Assembly: GCA_947650285.1 (NCBI GenBank)
Contig: CANTFL010000873.1
Location: 217,421-281,420, forward strand
Origin: Hyaloperonospora brassicae
Taxonomy: Eukaryota; Oomycota; Peronosporomycetes; Peronosporales; Peronosporaceae
Reading direction: 5' to 3'
DNA length: 64,000 bases
The notes below the pieces were generated by a model that ran no database searches, was not told the origin of the DNA, and was given only the letters and a program-made list of their open reading frames with translations. Below, in pieces: positions 22,093-33,847 of this stretch (position 1 is its first letter; the number at the start of each line of letters is the position of its first letter). The position numbers and the translations under genes are program-made.

Positions 22093-23247
22093 ATGTTCAT
22101 GTTGGATAAAGAAGACACCTTTCACGCCACGCGTGAAGGGTTTACCCATTTGATAGACATCGAATGGGGTGCGGTAAAACGAATGAGTTCTACCGTAGGC
22201 GAGTTCGCCATTAGCGCAATGTTGGAGTCTCTAGACATATACCAACAACATGCCGCTATCGACAAGTTCATACAACATGAACTTGTCACCGAAAGGAAGA
22301 AAGTAGACTTGCTTCACCAGCAAGGCTCTCAACAGGCCGAGCAGTTGAGAGAACTCGGTGCTCAACAGACAGAGCTGTTGAGACAGCAGCAATTCCATGC
22401 TGCTGTGGGTGGTACGGCGCATACGCGTCGTCCCGAGGTCATGAAAGTTGACATCTCCAAGTACAGTGGAGTCCCGGAAGACTCCCTGTTACTGTGGTTT
22501 GTCGAACTCGACAGATCCCTAAGGGCTCGTCGCGTCGAAGATGAGCAAATGAAACTCACATTTGCTCAGACCCACTTGGCAAGGCGTGCCAAAACTTGGT
22601 CCCTGGGGCTCGAGAGTAGCGATCCACATGTGTTTAGGTCGCTAGATGACTTCAAGTCCCGGCTCAGACAAACGTTTGAGCCGCCACGGGCTGAGTTCAG
22701 GGCTCGTTCAGAGCTCCTGAAACTCAAGCAGGGTAAGCGTGATGTGCACGCTTACGCTTAACATATACGACTCCTTGCGAGTAGCATAACTGCTAACTCA
22801 GTCCATGAACACACGTTGATTACGGTGTTCATGCAAGGGCTCGCAGAAGGGCCCGCCAGGAGCCACCTGTTCCGCCTTGAGCTGAATACGCTTGAAGATA
22901 CGATATCAGCCGCGGAAAAGGAAGACTTTAGCATGAGACAGGCTCATGCTAGCTCAAACTCTTACCGTCCACCGAGACGACAAGAGATCGGAGGTCCAGA
23001 ACCAATGGACCTCTGCTATGTTGAGAGCGAGAGACCTCGCTCTTCAAACAACAAGCGATTGCAGAGGTGCAATCGCTGTCAGAAGTTAGGGCACTACGCA
23101 TACGAGTGTAGTGCTCCACGCCCAGTACCAAACAGTACTGAGCGAAATGGACGACCATTCGCCAGAAAGGGCAATGGGCGTGGGTCCAGCGCTGTTGCGA
23201 AGCCGCAACAGCGAGACGGACCATCAAAAAATGATCGGGGTCAGTAG
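22093..23247 (+). pseudogene. Copy C gag, interrupted by an in-frame TAA
   Basis: 222 codons of capsid-like protein from ATG 22093 (MFMLDKEDTFHATREG), TAA at 22759-22761, then the same frame continues to the zinc knuckle CNRCQKLGHYAYEC and ends at TAG 23245-23247. A run TCAAAAAAT at 23224-23232 has the shape of a -1 slippage site in the gag frame, but the -1 frame meets TGA at once (23232-23234), so a working gag-pol shift there is unlikely in this copy. Confidence 0.87.
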
Positions 23248-24544
23248 GGGCGGAGCGCCCTACTGATCCAGCAACCTCAAGAGAATTTGCAAATCTCTTG
23301 ACGAAAGTTGCTCCAGATACACAATCATTGTGTGTCTCTGCACCTGGTGATGACGTTTCGCTCATCACCTTGAAGTTGGAAGCGACAAATGATTTGTCGC
23401 TTCGTGCCCTAGTAGACTGTGGGGCGTCGAACAACTTTGTTCGTCGCCAGTCACTAGAGGTCGTAGGCTCAAGTTCGTTGAGCGCGACATTCCCCTCACG
23501 AGGATGACGGTGCGCCTTGCAACAGGCGCATCGATAACCGTTGAGAAACGTGTAGTAGGAATCCACTACACGTTAGAGGGCGAACAGTACGATGATGACT
23601 TCATCGTACTGGATCTCGATGACAAATTTGATGTCATCCTGGGATTATCTTGGCTCAGAAGGTACGAGCCAAGGGTGAGCTGGCAGCATCGATCCGTCAA
23701 GATGCCTGCCGCTTGTTCATCAGATGGCCATCTGATGAACATCTTGGAGCGTCCACAAGCGTGTGGATGTTCTGCGAGTGAGTGCGATGGCCTCACTTGT
23801 GGTACGGTCGTTAGCACGACTGCACAAGATCACAGTGTAGTTGATCACTACACTGTGGAGCAAGCTCCTGGCGGCTGTACAGAAGTACAGGCGGCGCCGA
23901 AGGTCCACCACTCGAAGAAGTCGAGTGGAACGGGACATGGATGCATGCCTAGCGGGCAGCATCTTAGAAGAAAGAAACCTGTTGCCTTCAAAGGGCAACA
24001 TGGACATCCTAGGTCGACTGGAGAGTCGACCGTAGAGGATCGGTGCCTGAATGTTGTCGCACAGCCACAGTCGGAAGACGTCGAGGGAATAAGTTCCCAC
24101 GTACTTGAGGAGGGAATTCCTCAAGAGTCGCTTGCTGAGGGATTAGGCCCTCAGCAACCTGTGGAAGCAAGTTCCCAGGAAGAAACCGAGACGTTGAACG
24201 TCTTGGTTAATGACGGATCAAGCGTAGGCGCTTATACGCTTGATCTGATTGTGCCTCCGAAGTTAACTTCGGAGATAACTCAGTTGCCAACGCTAGAACC
24301 GAAACGGTTCTTGCGTGATCTGCGTAGTGGCAAAGTCAAGCAGATCTGCATACTAGTCACAGAGGATGAGTATGTGACCGACATTCGGTCGGCTACAGTA
24401 TTGGCTGAGAACGAACGGGTTCTCAGCAGCTCATCGATGGACGAAAGTGTCCTCGATGAGAAGACTCGGATTGAGCGATACACGTCTCAATCCTGGGAGT
24501 CACTTCAGGCAAATCCTTTGTATAAGGATTTGATCGAATTCTAG
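23235..24544 (+). pseudogene. Copy C aspartic protease region, split over two frames
   Basis: The first frame is open from 23235 and overlaps the end of gag by 13 nt; the DCGASNNF motif lies near 23417. It ends at TGA 23505-23507, overlapping an ATG in the next frame at 23504. The second frame carries DVILGLSWL and ends at TAG 24542-24544. Confidence 0.84.
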
Positions 24545-24547
24545 GAT

Positions 24548-26038
24548 GTGTTCCCTGAATCCGTACCTTGCGAGTTGCCTAAAGACAAAGGCACTCGATA
24601 CGAGCTCGAGCTCAAACCGAGCTCGAAGTACCGTGTCATGAAGCAGTGGCCACTGCCTCGTGAACAAGTACTAGCGATCGACAAGTTCTTTGCCGATCGC
24701 TTAGCATCGGGCCATGTGAGGAAATCAACATCCCCTCACAGCTCTCCGACCTTCTGTGTGCGAAAGGCCACAGGAGGGTGGCGGATAGTGCACGCATTCA
24801 ACAAATTGAATGCTGCAACGATACCGGCTCCGACGCCAATACCAAGGAAGGACGTAATCATAGATGGTATGTCAAAGAGTACCATCTTTTCGTCCATGGA
24901 TCTGATGGACGGATTCTATCAGATTCTCATGCGTGAACGGGACGTCCCGTTCACAAAAGTGAGTACCTCCAGCGGGATGCTGTGGGGGTGGTTAGTTATG
25001 CCACAGGGGCTGAGTAATGCCCCTGCAACATTCAAACGATGCGTTACAAATCTGTTGAGACCGGTGCGAGACTTCGCACCGAGTTACTTCGACGATGTGT
25101 TCGTCCATAGCCGGGCTATGGACGGAAAGACGGACGTTGAAGTTCACAGAACTCACGTTCGTCAGGTTCTTCAACTTATGCGCAAGTATAAGTTGTACGC
25201 CAACCTCAAGAAGTGTATATTCGTGGCTAGCGAAATACCACTTCTTGGGTGCATCGTGGGTAAACACGGCGTACGCCCTGATCCCGAAAAGATCAAGGCG
25301 ATCACCGACTGGCCAGTGCCAGTCGATGTCAAGGGACTAAGGAAGTTCCTTGGCTTAGCGGCGTACTTGCACAAGTACTCGCGCAACGACGCCGAAATGA
25401 CTGTTCATCTTTCTTGCTTGCTCAAGAAAAATGTCAAGTGGTCATGGAACGCTGAGTGCCAGCGTTCCTTTGAGAGTATCAAGCAAAGCTTGATTCAATC
25501 GCCGATCTTGGCGATTGCAGATCAGGACAGACCATTTCATGTGGTCTGTGACGCCAGCGATTTCGCAATCGGCTGTGCGTTAATGCAGTTCGATGCAGAT
25601 GGCGCGGAGCGCGTCATCTGTTATCAGTCGCGTCAGCTGCAAGCAGCTGAGCGTAATTACCCGGTGCATGACAAGGAACTCCTTGCCATGAAATACGCAC
25701 TGGCTAAGTTTCGCGTCTATCTCTTGGGAGATAGACCGTTCATCGTCTACACGGACCATGCATCATTACGCACGGCCGTAAACAGCCCACACCTCTCGCA
25801 AAGAATGGCGAGGTGGCTGTCTTTCTTCGCGGAGTATAACATCTCCGTGGAGTATAAACCAGGCGACTTAATGTCGTCGCTGATGCGCTCTCGCGCCGGC
25901 CCGATTTCGAGCCGGACGCACAAATCAACAGTGAGGATAAGCCCACTATTGCGACACTGTCAGTCATTGTCCCGTCGTCAAGTTTACTTGACGACGTACG
26001 AAAGGCATACGCGGAAGATAAGGATCTTCTGCGATTGA
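24548..26038 (+). pseudogene. Copy C reverse transcriptase and RNase H
   Basis: [31 protein letters not shown] and YTDHASL are all kept. First codon GTG directly after TAG-GAT, in the protease frame. Shared one-base deletion near 25863; downstream codons of this ORF are out of frame. Confidence 0.87.
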
Positions 26039-27159
26039 TGGATCATCTGGTGCATCCATCCAGTAAATCCATGAGGGATTTACCGGCTTTGTACCGATCC
26101 TCATCGGATCGGTATAGTACACGCAACGGATTGCTGTACTATACAGCTGTTGCCGACGACACGCCTCGTGTCGTCGTACCCGCTCATCATGATTTGCGTT
26201 TACGCATCATGTATGAGTGTCACGATGCCCCAACAGGCGGCCATCGTGGTAGAGAAAAGACTTACCTCACGGTAAGTCGTGACTTTTACTGGCCACGCCA
26301 GTATCAGTTTGTTCGGAAGTACATACGTGCTTGCGAGGTTTGTCAACGGGTGAGGCCTAGTCCTTCATCCCGTGCGCCATTGCAGCCTCTGCCTGTTCCG
26401 ACAGAGTGCTGGTAGTCCGTTTCCATGGACGTCGTCTTCGGGTTTCCCGAAGACGCTCACAAGAATAATGGTATTCTTGTGTTCGTTGACCGATTCAGCA
26501 AGATGGTCCATCTTGCTGCTGTCCCTGAGTCGATCAAGGCTCAAGGTTGTGCTCGTTTCTTTCTAGACACGGTCTTTAGACTCCACGGGTTACCCCGTGA
26601 ACTCGTATCCGACCGTGACCCTCGGTTCACGGCGGCATTTTGGCAAACCGTGTTCCGTACTCTCGGAACACGATTGAAGATGTCCACTTCTGACCATCCC
26701 GAAACAGATGGTCAGACGGAACGTGCGAAACGTGTCCTCGAAGAGATCCTTCGAGGATATGTCCACTCGTTTCCGAGTTGGAGCGAATTCCTACCCATGG
26801 TGGTATTCGCCATCAATAATTCGGTGCATGCTTCCACAAAGCACACACCGTTTAACGTGAATGGCCTACGCCATCCACGAGTGCCCACCCTTATAGAGTG
26901 TGACTCTTGGATAAGGGGGGAGGGAATCGCTCGAGCAAAAACCGTTTTGGCTCTTGCTCGTCACGTGTCGACGCTAACGTCGTCACGTATGATGCCGATG
27001 TCGATCAGGTCGACATCGATGAAGAAGATCACCTCAATAATAGCGATGACGCTACTATTGATTCGGATGATGATGACGATGCTAGTATATTCAGCATCGC
27101 CAACGATTATGTCAGCGAGGAAGAAGACAACCTCGCTGAAGAAGAGAGCAATCTCTTAG
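26035..27159 (+). pseudogene. Copy C integrase, interrupted by TAG
   Basis: HHCC in 26035-26415, TAG at 26413-26415 (after TECW), DDE core in 26425-27159 with SDRDPRF and DGQTERAK. Same lesion as in copy B; copy A has CAG. Confidence 0.85.
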
Positions 27160-28139
27160 CAGTGCGCACGAAGCGCACTGAAAGACAAAACAACGAGTCA
27201 GCAGAGGACTTCCTGCGGACTCGAGAAGCGGTAGTCCGTTTCGTTCAGGACTCCATCGCAAATGCATTGGACCGTCAGAAACGGAACGCAGACAAGAATG
27301 GAAGAGCAAATGTTTTTTCGTTTAAGGTTAACGACCTAGTACTACTGTCTACGGTAAACCTACCTGGACATGCAGTCACTAGTGTCGGCAGTAGTAAACT
27401 ACTGCCGAAGTACATTGGGCCATTTCGAGTGTTGCATCGAAAGGGCAATGCATACACACTCGAATTGCCACGTAGGATGCGCACGCATCCTAAGTTTTTC
27501 GTGGGGAGGCTCAGGTCGTACTGTCAGTACGAGCCTTCTTCTTCCGATGAAGATAGCCCCCACGTTCAAGAACATCCATCAAGTTCTTGCGTTCGCGCTC
27601 CAGACGATCCGTCTGGTCGCGCAGATATGATACATCGGAACTCAACCGAGATATCTCCCCGCGAGCTGTCGCCAGCTCGCCGTAAAGGGAGCGGACATCT
27701 CGCTCGACCTGAAGCTGCGCTGTGGCATAATCGGCGCGATCTCTCGCCCGATCAGCCTCGTTACCCTTGCGGTTCTTCCGCACGGTATCGGTCAAAGCGT
27801 AGCGCCAGTCGCGCTCGTGCTTCAATTCATCGCGCAATTCATCGATTGCTCGATCCATCTCGTAAGGGTCGAGATGGTGAGCCGAATCGTCTGGAGGAGG
27901 TCTTTCCTCCTCCACCACATCCTTTGGTGGGAGCTCACGGTGGTCAACGCTTTCTAGTGGAGCGTATCTTATATCACCGTGAAGATTCAGGATCAAGGAC
28001 GAGCTACCTCGTCCAGTGGCGGGGGTATCCACCCTCTTGGAACAGCTGGGAGCCCCGCTATCAGCTGTTGATGGATGTTCAAGGTCTCGTCCGCCAGTAT
28101 GACGAGACCCATCCGATGAGTCATGTGGCCCATCGGTAA
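26907..28139 (+). CDS. Copy C integrase C-terminus plus chromodomain ORF (410 codons)
   Basis: As in copies A and B, with [17 protein letters not shown]. The acidic segment follows the integrase core. Overlaps the antisense ORF over 27511-28139 in the same codon phase as the other copies. Confidence 0.8.
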   Translation: MDKGGGNRSSKNRFGSCSSRVDANVVTYDADVDQVDIDEEDHLNNSDDATIDSDDDDDASIFSIANDYVSEEEDNLAEEESNLLAVRTKRTERQNNESAEDFLRTREAVVRFVQDSIANALDRQKRNADKNGRANVFSFKVNDLVLLSTVNLPGHAVTSVGSSKLLPKYIGPFRVLHRKGNAYTLELPRRMRTHPKFFVGRLRSYCQYEPSSSDEDSPHVQEHPSSSCVRAPDDPSGRADMIHRNSTEISPRELSPARRKGSGHLARPEAALWHNRRDLSPDQPRYPCGSSARYRSKRSASRARASIHRAIHRLLDPSRKGRDGEPNRLEEVFPPPPHPLVGAHGGQRFLVERILYHREDSGSRTSYLVQWRGYPPSWNSWEPRYQLLMDVQGLVRQYDETHPMSHVAHR

Positions 28140-29118
28140 ACACGCGCCCTAGGCGCTTGTAGACGGATTGCAAGTTTGCAATCGCGTCACGCATCTCAGC
28201 CGAGATGTGTGCCCTTCCCCAGGGCGAATCTAGGGAATACACATCCCTATGTGCACGCTGCGAGTTGTCAACACAACTCGCACAAGGGTCTCCCCATGTG
28301 AGGCAAGGAATGCCTGCCTCACTCGATAAACAATGCAATCGGTACCTTGCACCGGTTGGCGTTCGCCTTTCGAACCTGAGGCGTGTCGCCTCAAGTGTCT
28401 TGAGCCACCCTTCTCGTCCAAAATTCTTTACGTTTTGGACGAACGCGTTCCACGCAGCCAAAAGCGATGCTTCGTCACGCTTCTGGTTGCTGTTGTACCA
28501 TCGATGTCTACGAAAGACATCGAGATAAAAGTCTTCCTTAGCGCGAAAGTTCTTCGCGCTGGAGCTCAAGCCGTGAAGCTCAGTCGCATTGAATAAGGGT
28601 ATTTGATGGTGTTGGTTTGTTTCGTGAGACAAGCTATTGATGAGCCGTTCGGGCAAACGCCACGGCTTCAGCTCATCACGCTTCACAGTGGTACCTCTGT
28701 CGGTACCACGGCTCCCAGATTGACGACGGCTCACGCCATCGTCCTCACGCTCGTGCGAAGACTCACGAGCCGGCGGTGGTAAGGAATAATATTCCTCACC
28801 GCCCTGATCATCGTCATCACTGCCGAACAGACTGTGATGCAAATCACGAGTCCGTTCGTTCGGCAGTAGCCTTGGCGAATACTGAGGCGTCGCCGGTGAG
28901 CGAGACGCCTCTGGCGCATTGCCCGAGTCAGACGTGTCTGACTCGCCAGAGTAGATGACCTCAACGTCGGGATCATCATGCGCACGCGGTGTGGTACCGC
29001 GTGCACCTGCAGCACCTGTTGCTTCAGGCGGAGAAGGAGCAGCAGACGACGAATCGTTTGCCGCAGAGGCTGGCACAGCACCGGGCTGTGCGGGTCTTGA
29101 GTCACCCAGCATAGACAT
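27511..29118 (-). CDS. Antisense ORF of family 1, copy C (535 aa), product unknown
   Basis: Intact, same length as in A and B. N-terminal Ser/Pro/acidic part, ordered middle with [11 protein letters not shown], linker, coiled coil, basic RKKKAR end. Starts 130 nt inside the 3' LTR. Confidence 0.75.
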   Translation of the reverse strand: MSMLGDSRPAQPGAVPASAANDSSSAAPSPPEATGAAGARGTTPRAHDDPDVEVIYSGESDTSDSGNAPEASRSPATPQYSPRLLPNERTRDLHHSLFGSDDDDQGGEEYYSLPPPARESSHEREDDGVSRRQSGSRGTDRGTTVKRDELKPWRLPERLINSLSHETNQHHQIPLFNATELHGLSSSAKNFRAKEDFYLDVFRRHRWYNSNQKRDEASLLAAWNAFVQNVKNFGREGWLKTLEATRLRFERRTPTGARYRLHCLSSEAGIPCLTWGDPCASCVDNSQRAHRDVYSLDSPWGRAHISAEMRDAIANLQSVYKRLGRVFTDGPHDSSDGSRHTGGRDLEHPSTADSGAPSCSKRVDTPATGRGSSSLILNLHGDIRYAPLESVDHRELPPKDVVEEERPPPDDSAHHLDPYEMDRAIDELRDELKHERDWRYALTDTVRKNRKGNEADRARDRADYATAQLQVERDVRSLYGELATARGEISRLSSDVSYLRDQTDRLERERKNLMDVLERGGYLHRKKKARTDSTT

Positions 29119-29248
29119 ATTAGCTATGCGAGGTCAAGCGGAAAGTAAATGGAACGGACCCAACAAGTGCTCCCTGTCCCAATGGTGGCCAACGGGTGGC
29201 CGCCATATTTTCGATAGTCACACGGTGACTATCAGTTAAGGGGGGTGA

Positions 29249-29639
29249 TGTAACGGGGCAGCCCGTTACATGAAATTGTCACTTTAAGGAAAGTTACAAT
29301 AAAGAATATGAAGTTGGATATTCTTTGAACAATATCACCAAAGTGGTGATATTGAAGAATCGACCAAAGAGTCTGTTCATTGGTTGATATCGTGATGATA
29401 TCAACCCACCAATCGCCGCAAGACGCGCGCAATGAGTGGTGACGAGACGTCACCATACACTCAGTTATATTAGCGTAATTAAGTTAAGTCAAACAGAGAG
29501 ACAGTAGTTAAAAGACTTAATTATATTAATATAACAGTTCTGCTTTTACCTTACCTACGCTTCCTCGCTTGCCTTGTGTACGTCTGTCGGGGCACCGATA
29601 CCCTTGCGTGAACTTAACGCAAGGGTGTGCCCCGTTACA
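29249..29639 (+). repeat. 3' LTR of copy C (391 bp)
   Basis: TGTAACGGGG...CCCCGTTACA. 3'-type variants shared with the 3' LTR of copy B. Preceded by the purine tract AAGGGGGGTGA. Confidence 0.93.
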
Positions 29640-29644
29640 TGGCA

Positions 29645-32238
29645 TGCCTGCACAAGCGAGCCCGACTTTTAGATAACGCTATTGTTGGTAACAATCTATA
29701 ATCTGTCAACTGCCGTACTTATATTCCATGTCATGAAGTTTGTCGGGACAAAAGAACGCATCGACAGGTGATGATCTCCATGTATTGTGAGACATTAAGG
29801 CTATGCGTACGCGACGTATTGTGTCACCACAACAAACGTCAATCTTTGATTTGCGATCGGTTGCAAAGCTAGCTGGCACTTCTGGCCATAAATGTGTGTT
29901 CATGAGTGAAAAAGTGATAATGACGCATTATTTTGGTCAGGTTAGTTTTGACATCGGCGTTGCCAAAATCATCACAACGGAAGGCAAATCGTATATCATG
30001 ATGGCATAGACTTCAACGCTGCATTGTATGTTACATTGTGCGAGGTAGAGACAGCGCATCCTGCTGCGGCGAACGATGCAAAGTGACTTGCTTGCGTAGC
30101 AACCTTTGTTTGCTCACTCCTCTAGTAGTGTGCAAACAAGTGAGTCAAGCGGCTTCATGAGCTTCTTGATAAAAGCCCAGAAAAAAACAGCTTCTTCCGT
30201 TTGTTTTGGACAACTGATATCGACCACGGCTGAACGCGTGCCTCTCCAAATCGCACTATTCTGTTCCAAAATGAGACAGCTTTGATACAGCCCAACGTAT
30301 TCTATTGAGTGCGACTGCCCACTCTGACAGATGCTCGAGTTTTAGAATGCACACAGCATGAGTAGGTGCGACGAAGGACAAGGGAATAGAAGTCACAGTT
30401 TAATTAGTAGAGGTCGACTGAAAGTAACGTTGGGTCCCAGAGAGAGGTAATTTGGTGTTTACGCTGTGAGAGATGTCGATAGCTTACCGATCGTCAGCCT
30501 CAGTGCGTCCAAAACATAGTTTTCGTGGTTCCCATTTGCATGGGAAATCACCCGTCAAGCTATACGGACAACATTTATCAAGCGTGCGTTTCATGTGCAG
30601 TCCGCGACATCACACATGCAAAACCAGTACCGATACCGATCTAGGGCCTACCACTCTCACGTATCATTTATGACACTAGCGTGGTTGTCTCGAAAATGTA
30701 CAAGTTCTATAAGCTGTAAGAATGCGGTAGCAAGCGCATGCTCGTGGATACAGCACGGTTATCAAAGTTTATGCGGTATGAACAGTTTCGCAATACGTTC
30801 AGATCATCTTCGACCCCGTATTTTCAACGAGTCTTCCTTACGTGCGATGCCGAACAGGTGGTCGCAGATGCGAATGTAACTAGCTCGACATGCATCCGTC
30901 TTGGCATTCAGCCGTGACTTTTACCCTGTAAGCTCCAGCCAAATGGATATATGATGATATGGATCCCGCTGTATCATCTTTGGAAAGCGCTGAATTTGGA
31001 GAGCATGTAGAAGTTGTAAAGGTAGATGGCTGAAGGGGTATCGAGCGGTCGATTTTCAAGAAGTGGTGTGAGCGACGAATACTGTGCTGGGTTTTTCTTG
31101 ATCAATCTTGACACGTCAAATGGGTATCGCCGAATTGAAATCTGCATAATTAGGCTCTCAAAACGTATTCGTGACCGACCAAAAGCGTCGAACACACTTG
31201 ACCTTGAACGCTCGAGTGTATGTCTATATATATAAATGGACAACGCTTGATCACGCCGAAAGCGTGTCAGAGCCAGCACGCAGGCTCAACGCAGAGGCAG
31301 TCATGTAATCTGACATCCACTATAGCATTCGAGTTGACTTTGAGGCGCTTGTTGGACCCGATCGATATGGATAGGCGATCGAATAGATGGTTGGCGGGGC
31401 GAAGGCCCTCCAGGAGAACTATAAAGCAAGTTTCTGCCCTTGAATATGAAACCCATATACGACGAACAGGCATAGCCAATAACTCCTTGCCCGACGGACT
31501 AAATGACATTATACTTGAGGTCATCATCGAGCGAAGAAAGGAAAGAAACTTCATGAGAGCATGGAAAGCAGTGCTCTCAGCTCCCACGATCAATGATCGA
31601 CACTCCACTTCCAGCGACAAGCATTCGTGACAGCTCAAGACCACTGCACATGTAGCTCCTCAACGGGTGTGGCGCTGTTTTCACATAGGCTAGGTACACT
31701 CTTTGCGTCAATGCTAATGTGTCGTAGGTACGGATGGACCTGTCACGCTTTCAGCGACATGTCATAAATCATGACACAGAAATGAGCCAACGCGCTCTCA
31801 ATTCAATAAGGTATGTGGTCGATTGGGCTTAGCGAGCGGGTAGCACCACCACTGGGGATATCTTTCACATGGCGGTTTCATCTCAAGGCCAACGTTGCTA
31901 TGAAGATACACATACTGCCTGTTCAAAATCTTACAAAGCTGTACGCACAAATGAACCCTCTTCGAAACAGTGACGAATTGTGCAGGCTATAAGCTGTAAA
32001 GAACGCCGGCCCTATTCCATGAAACCCATTTCTACATTAGTGTCGTCCCTTCCGCCAGACCTCCTGCTGTTCTCCAGTAGTGTGCTGCACCACCCATCGC
32101 CGAATCAAACCTATGATGCACATTTGCCCAGCACATCTTTATTATCATTTTGCATTTAGGTCCTGACGATCCAGCTTTTTCGGGTCAAACCACGCGTAAA
32201 ATCCAGACTTTATCACAATATTTCGCGTTTCTATCCAG
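29645..32238. other. Gene-free stretch between copy C and the host gene island
   Basis: A 136-codon ORF at 31220-31630 (+) and a 125-codon ORF opposite to it have no recognisable domain or signal peptide. No LTR, TIR or RNA gene was seen. A stretch near 31138-31162 resembles 6924-6950. Confidence 0.55.
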
Positions 32239-32246
32239 TCATTCCC
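32239..32246 (+). promoter_or_regulatory. Possible Inr start of the rhomboid gene
   Basis: TCATTCCC matches the first half (TCAYTYY) of the oomycete Inr and lies 17 nt upstream of the ATG at 32264. The CA of the second half is not in register, so support is weak. Confidence 0.3.
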
Positions 32247-32263
32247 GCACGTTGATCATCACA

Positions 32264-33574
32264 ATGCTCCGCGTCGCTGGCCGGCTCCGTGGACCGCACA
32301 GTCAAGTTCCTACTTGCAGCAACGCCCTGCTACGTGAAACGCACTTGGCCACGCGGTCGGTCCACGGCAATGAAGTAATGGCTTTAGCCCGCGGTCATCA
32401 GCAAAAAATGCTGCTGCGTCGTCGAGCGAGTCGTCAAGATGGCGTTCTTACTGCCACGATGGGACTTGTGTCCGGTGGTCTTCTTTGCACTTCAATCGCT
32501 GATAGACGCGGGAAGGACGAATGGTTCCATAGTGTCACTACGAGTTTGTATCAAGATGCATTGGATGTGCTCTATAGCGGCAATGGACGACGCCAGCGTG
32601 ACGCGACGGTAATCTATTTTCTTGGACACCAAACATGGTAAATTACGGGCGCGGCGATTGTTGCAATTGGCCAATGTGTTTTTACCGTTCTAATGTGCGA
32701 TTTAGTGGTCTCCAGACAAGAATCAGAAGCTCATTGCAATGATAATGGCAGCGAATACAGCTGTCTTTGGACTGTGGCGCGTGTCGTTTCGATCTGCAAA
32801 GCTGCATCAGTTCATGTGGAGACATTTCGCCAGCTCTTACGACGCAGTGGTCTATGGCAAACGGTTCCACACTTTATTGACGTCCGCGTTTAGTCATATT
32901 ACGTTCCCTCATTTCGGAATCAATATGTTCATGTTGTGGCAATTTGGGCCGCACGTGTTGGCGCCAAGTAACAACGACGTTGGCGCGCGGTATAGTCGAG
33001 CAGTGGCACAGTCGAGGGTCGCAGGATTGGTGCGAGACGCTTACCACAACTTTCGTCGTGGACCAGAATTATTGTCAACTGAGAAGTTCATGGCGTTATA
33101 CGTGACGTCTGCAATGACATCGTCGGCGCTAAGCGCACTGGTCTCGAAGCTGCGAGGAAGTGGAGGAGGTACGTGAACAAGAGGTTGCATCTCGCTGTGC
33201 ATAGTATCGACGACTCGTCTGACACGAAGGCTTATTGGCGTGTGTATCTAGTGTTCTCGCTTGGTGCAAGTGGTGCGGTCTCAGCTGTCTTTACGGTATC
33301 TTGTCTTCTTTTCCCAGACCAGCGGGTGCGTCGCATATTTGTCTGCTACGGTTGCGCATGCTCTAACATTGCAGTGCATTAATGTGCACGGTGTGTATGC
33401 CAGCTCCTGCTGTACGGAATCTTTGACATGACGTCGGCACAGATGCTGCAGCTTTACACTGCGCTTAACATCGTAGGTGCAGCATTCCAGCGCAGCCTGC
33501 GCGTTGACTGCGTCGGTCACTTAGGCGGTCAGAGCGCAGGTTTTGCCTTCCATCAAGCTCCGTCTGGCAACTAA
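32264..33574 (+). CDS. Rhomboid-family intramembrane serine protease, probably mitochondrial (PARL-like), 345 aa, 4 exons
   Basis: Exons by GT-AG and frame: 32264-32608, 32721-33168, 33252-33325, 33404-33574 (introns 112, 83 and 78 bp); the lengths sum to 346 codons. Rhomboid signatures appear in order: FSHITFPHFGINM (HxxxN, His179 and Asn183), GASGA with the nucleophile Ser271, and GHLGG with catalytic His328. Both catalytic residues appear only after splicing, which supports the model. The N-terminus is Arg-rich with few acidic residues, as in mitochondrial targeting peptides, and a long region precedes the core, as in PARL/Rbd1. Such proteases cut membrane-anchored mitochondrial proteins. 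The third intron length is a multiple of three but it contains a stop, so retention would truncate the protein before the catalytic His. Confidence 0.85.
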
Positions 33575-33847
33575 ATGCATCTGTAGCAAAGCTGGGGAAA
33601 AACAACGCATTGTACCAAGCTAGCGTCATGCAAAACAACGCTTGTATTATCTGGCTCGCCTTATACTGCGTTGATATAGCCGCAAAAACTTCTTGTTCTA
33701 ACTGCGTCACCGCGACACGTCCATCCTTGGAATCACTTACAAATGCAAGAACGTACGAGCGTGCGCCCTCAGTCCACTGATTTATCAGCCTCCTCCACAA
33801 CACAATGCACCAAGTGTCGATGTTGGAATTCGAGTTAACCACGAAAC

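Larger units (their letters stand above)
21658..29639 (+). mobile_element. Ty3/gypsy family 1, complete copy C (7982 bp)
   Basis: Two 391 bp LTRs and an exact 5 bp target duplication TGGCA (21653-21657 and 29640-29644). Gene order is gag, protease, RT-RNase H, integrase and chromodomain on +, with the antisense ORF on -. Nearly identical to copy B over its whole length, in the opposite direction. Confidence 0.97.

Noticed and set aside
23224..23234. TCAAAAAAT as a programmed -1 frameshift site between gag and protease
   Set aside because: The shape fits, but the -1 frame stops at once in C (TGA 23232) and a few codons later in A, so it cannot work in these copies.
13114..29639. B and C as one segmental inverted duplication
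   Set aside because: Each has its own exact 5-bp TSD at the LTR edges, which a block duplication would not give; conversion between arms fits better.
30974..31644. 136-aa and 125-aa ORFs facing each other as a gene
   Set aside because: No domain, signal peptide or intron support; both strands are open over the same stretch, which is common by chance here.
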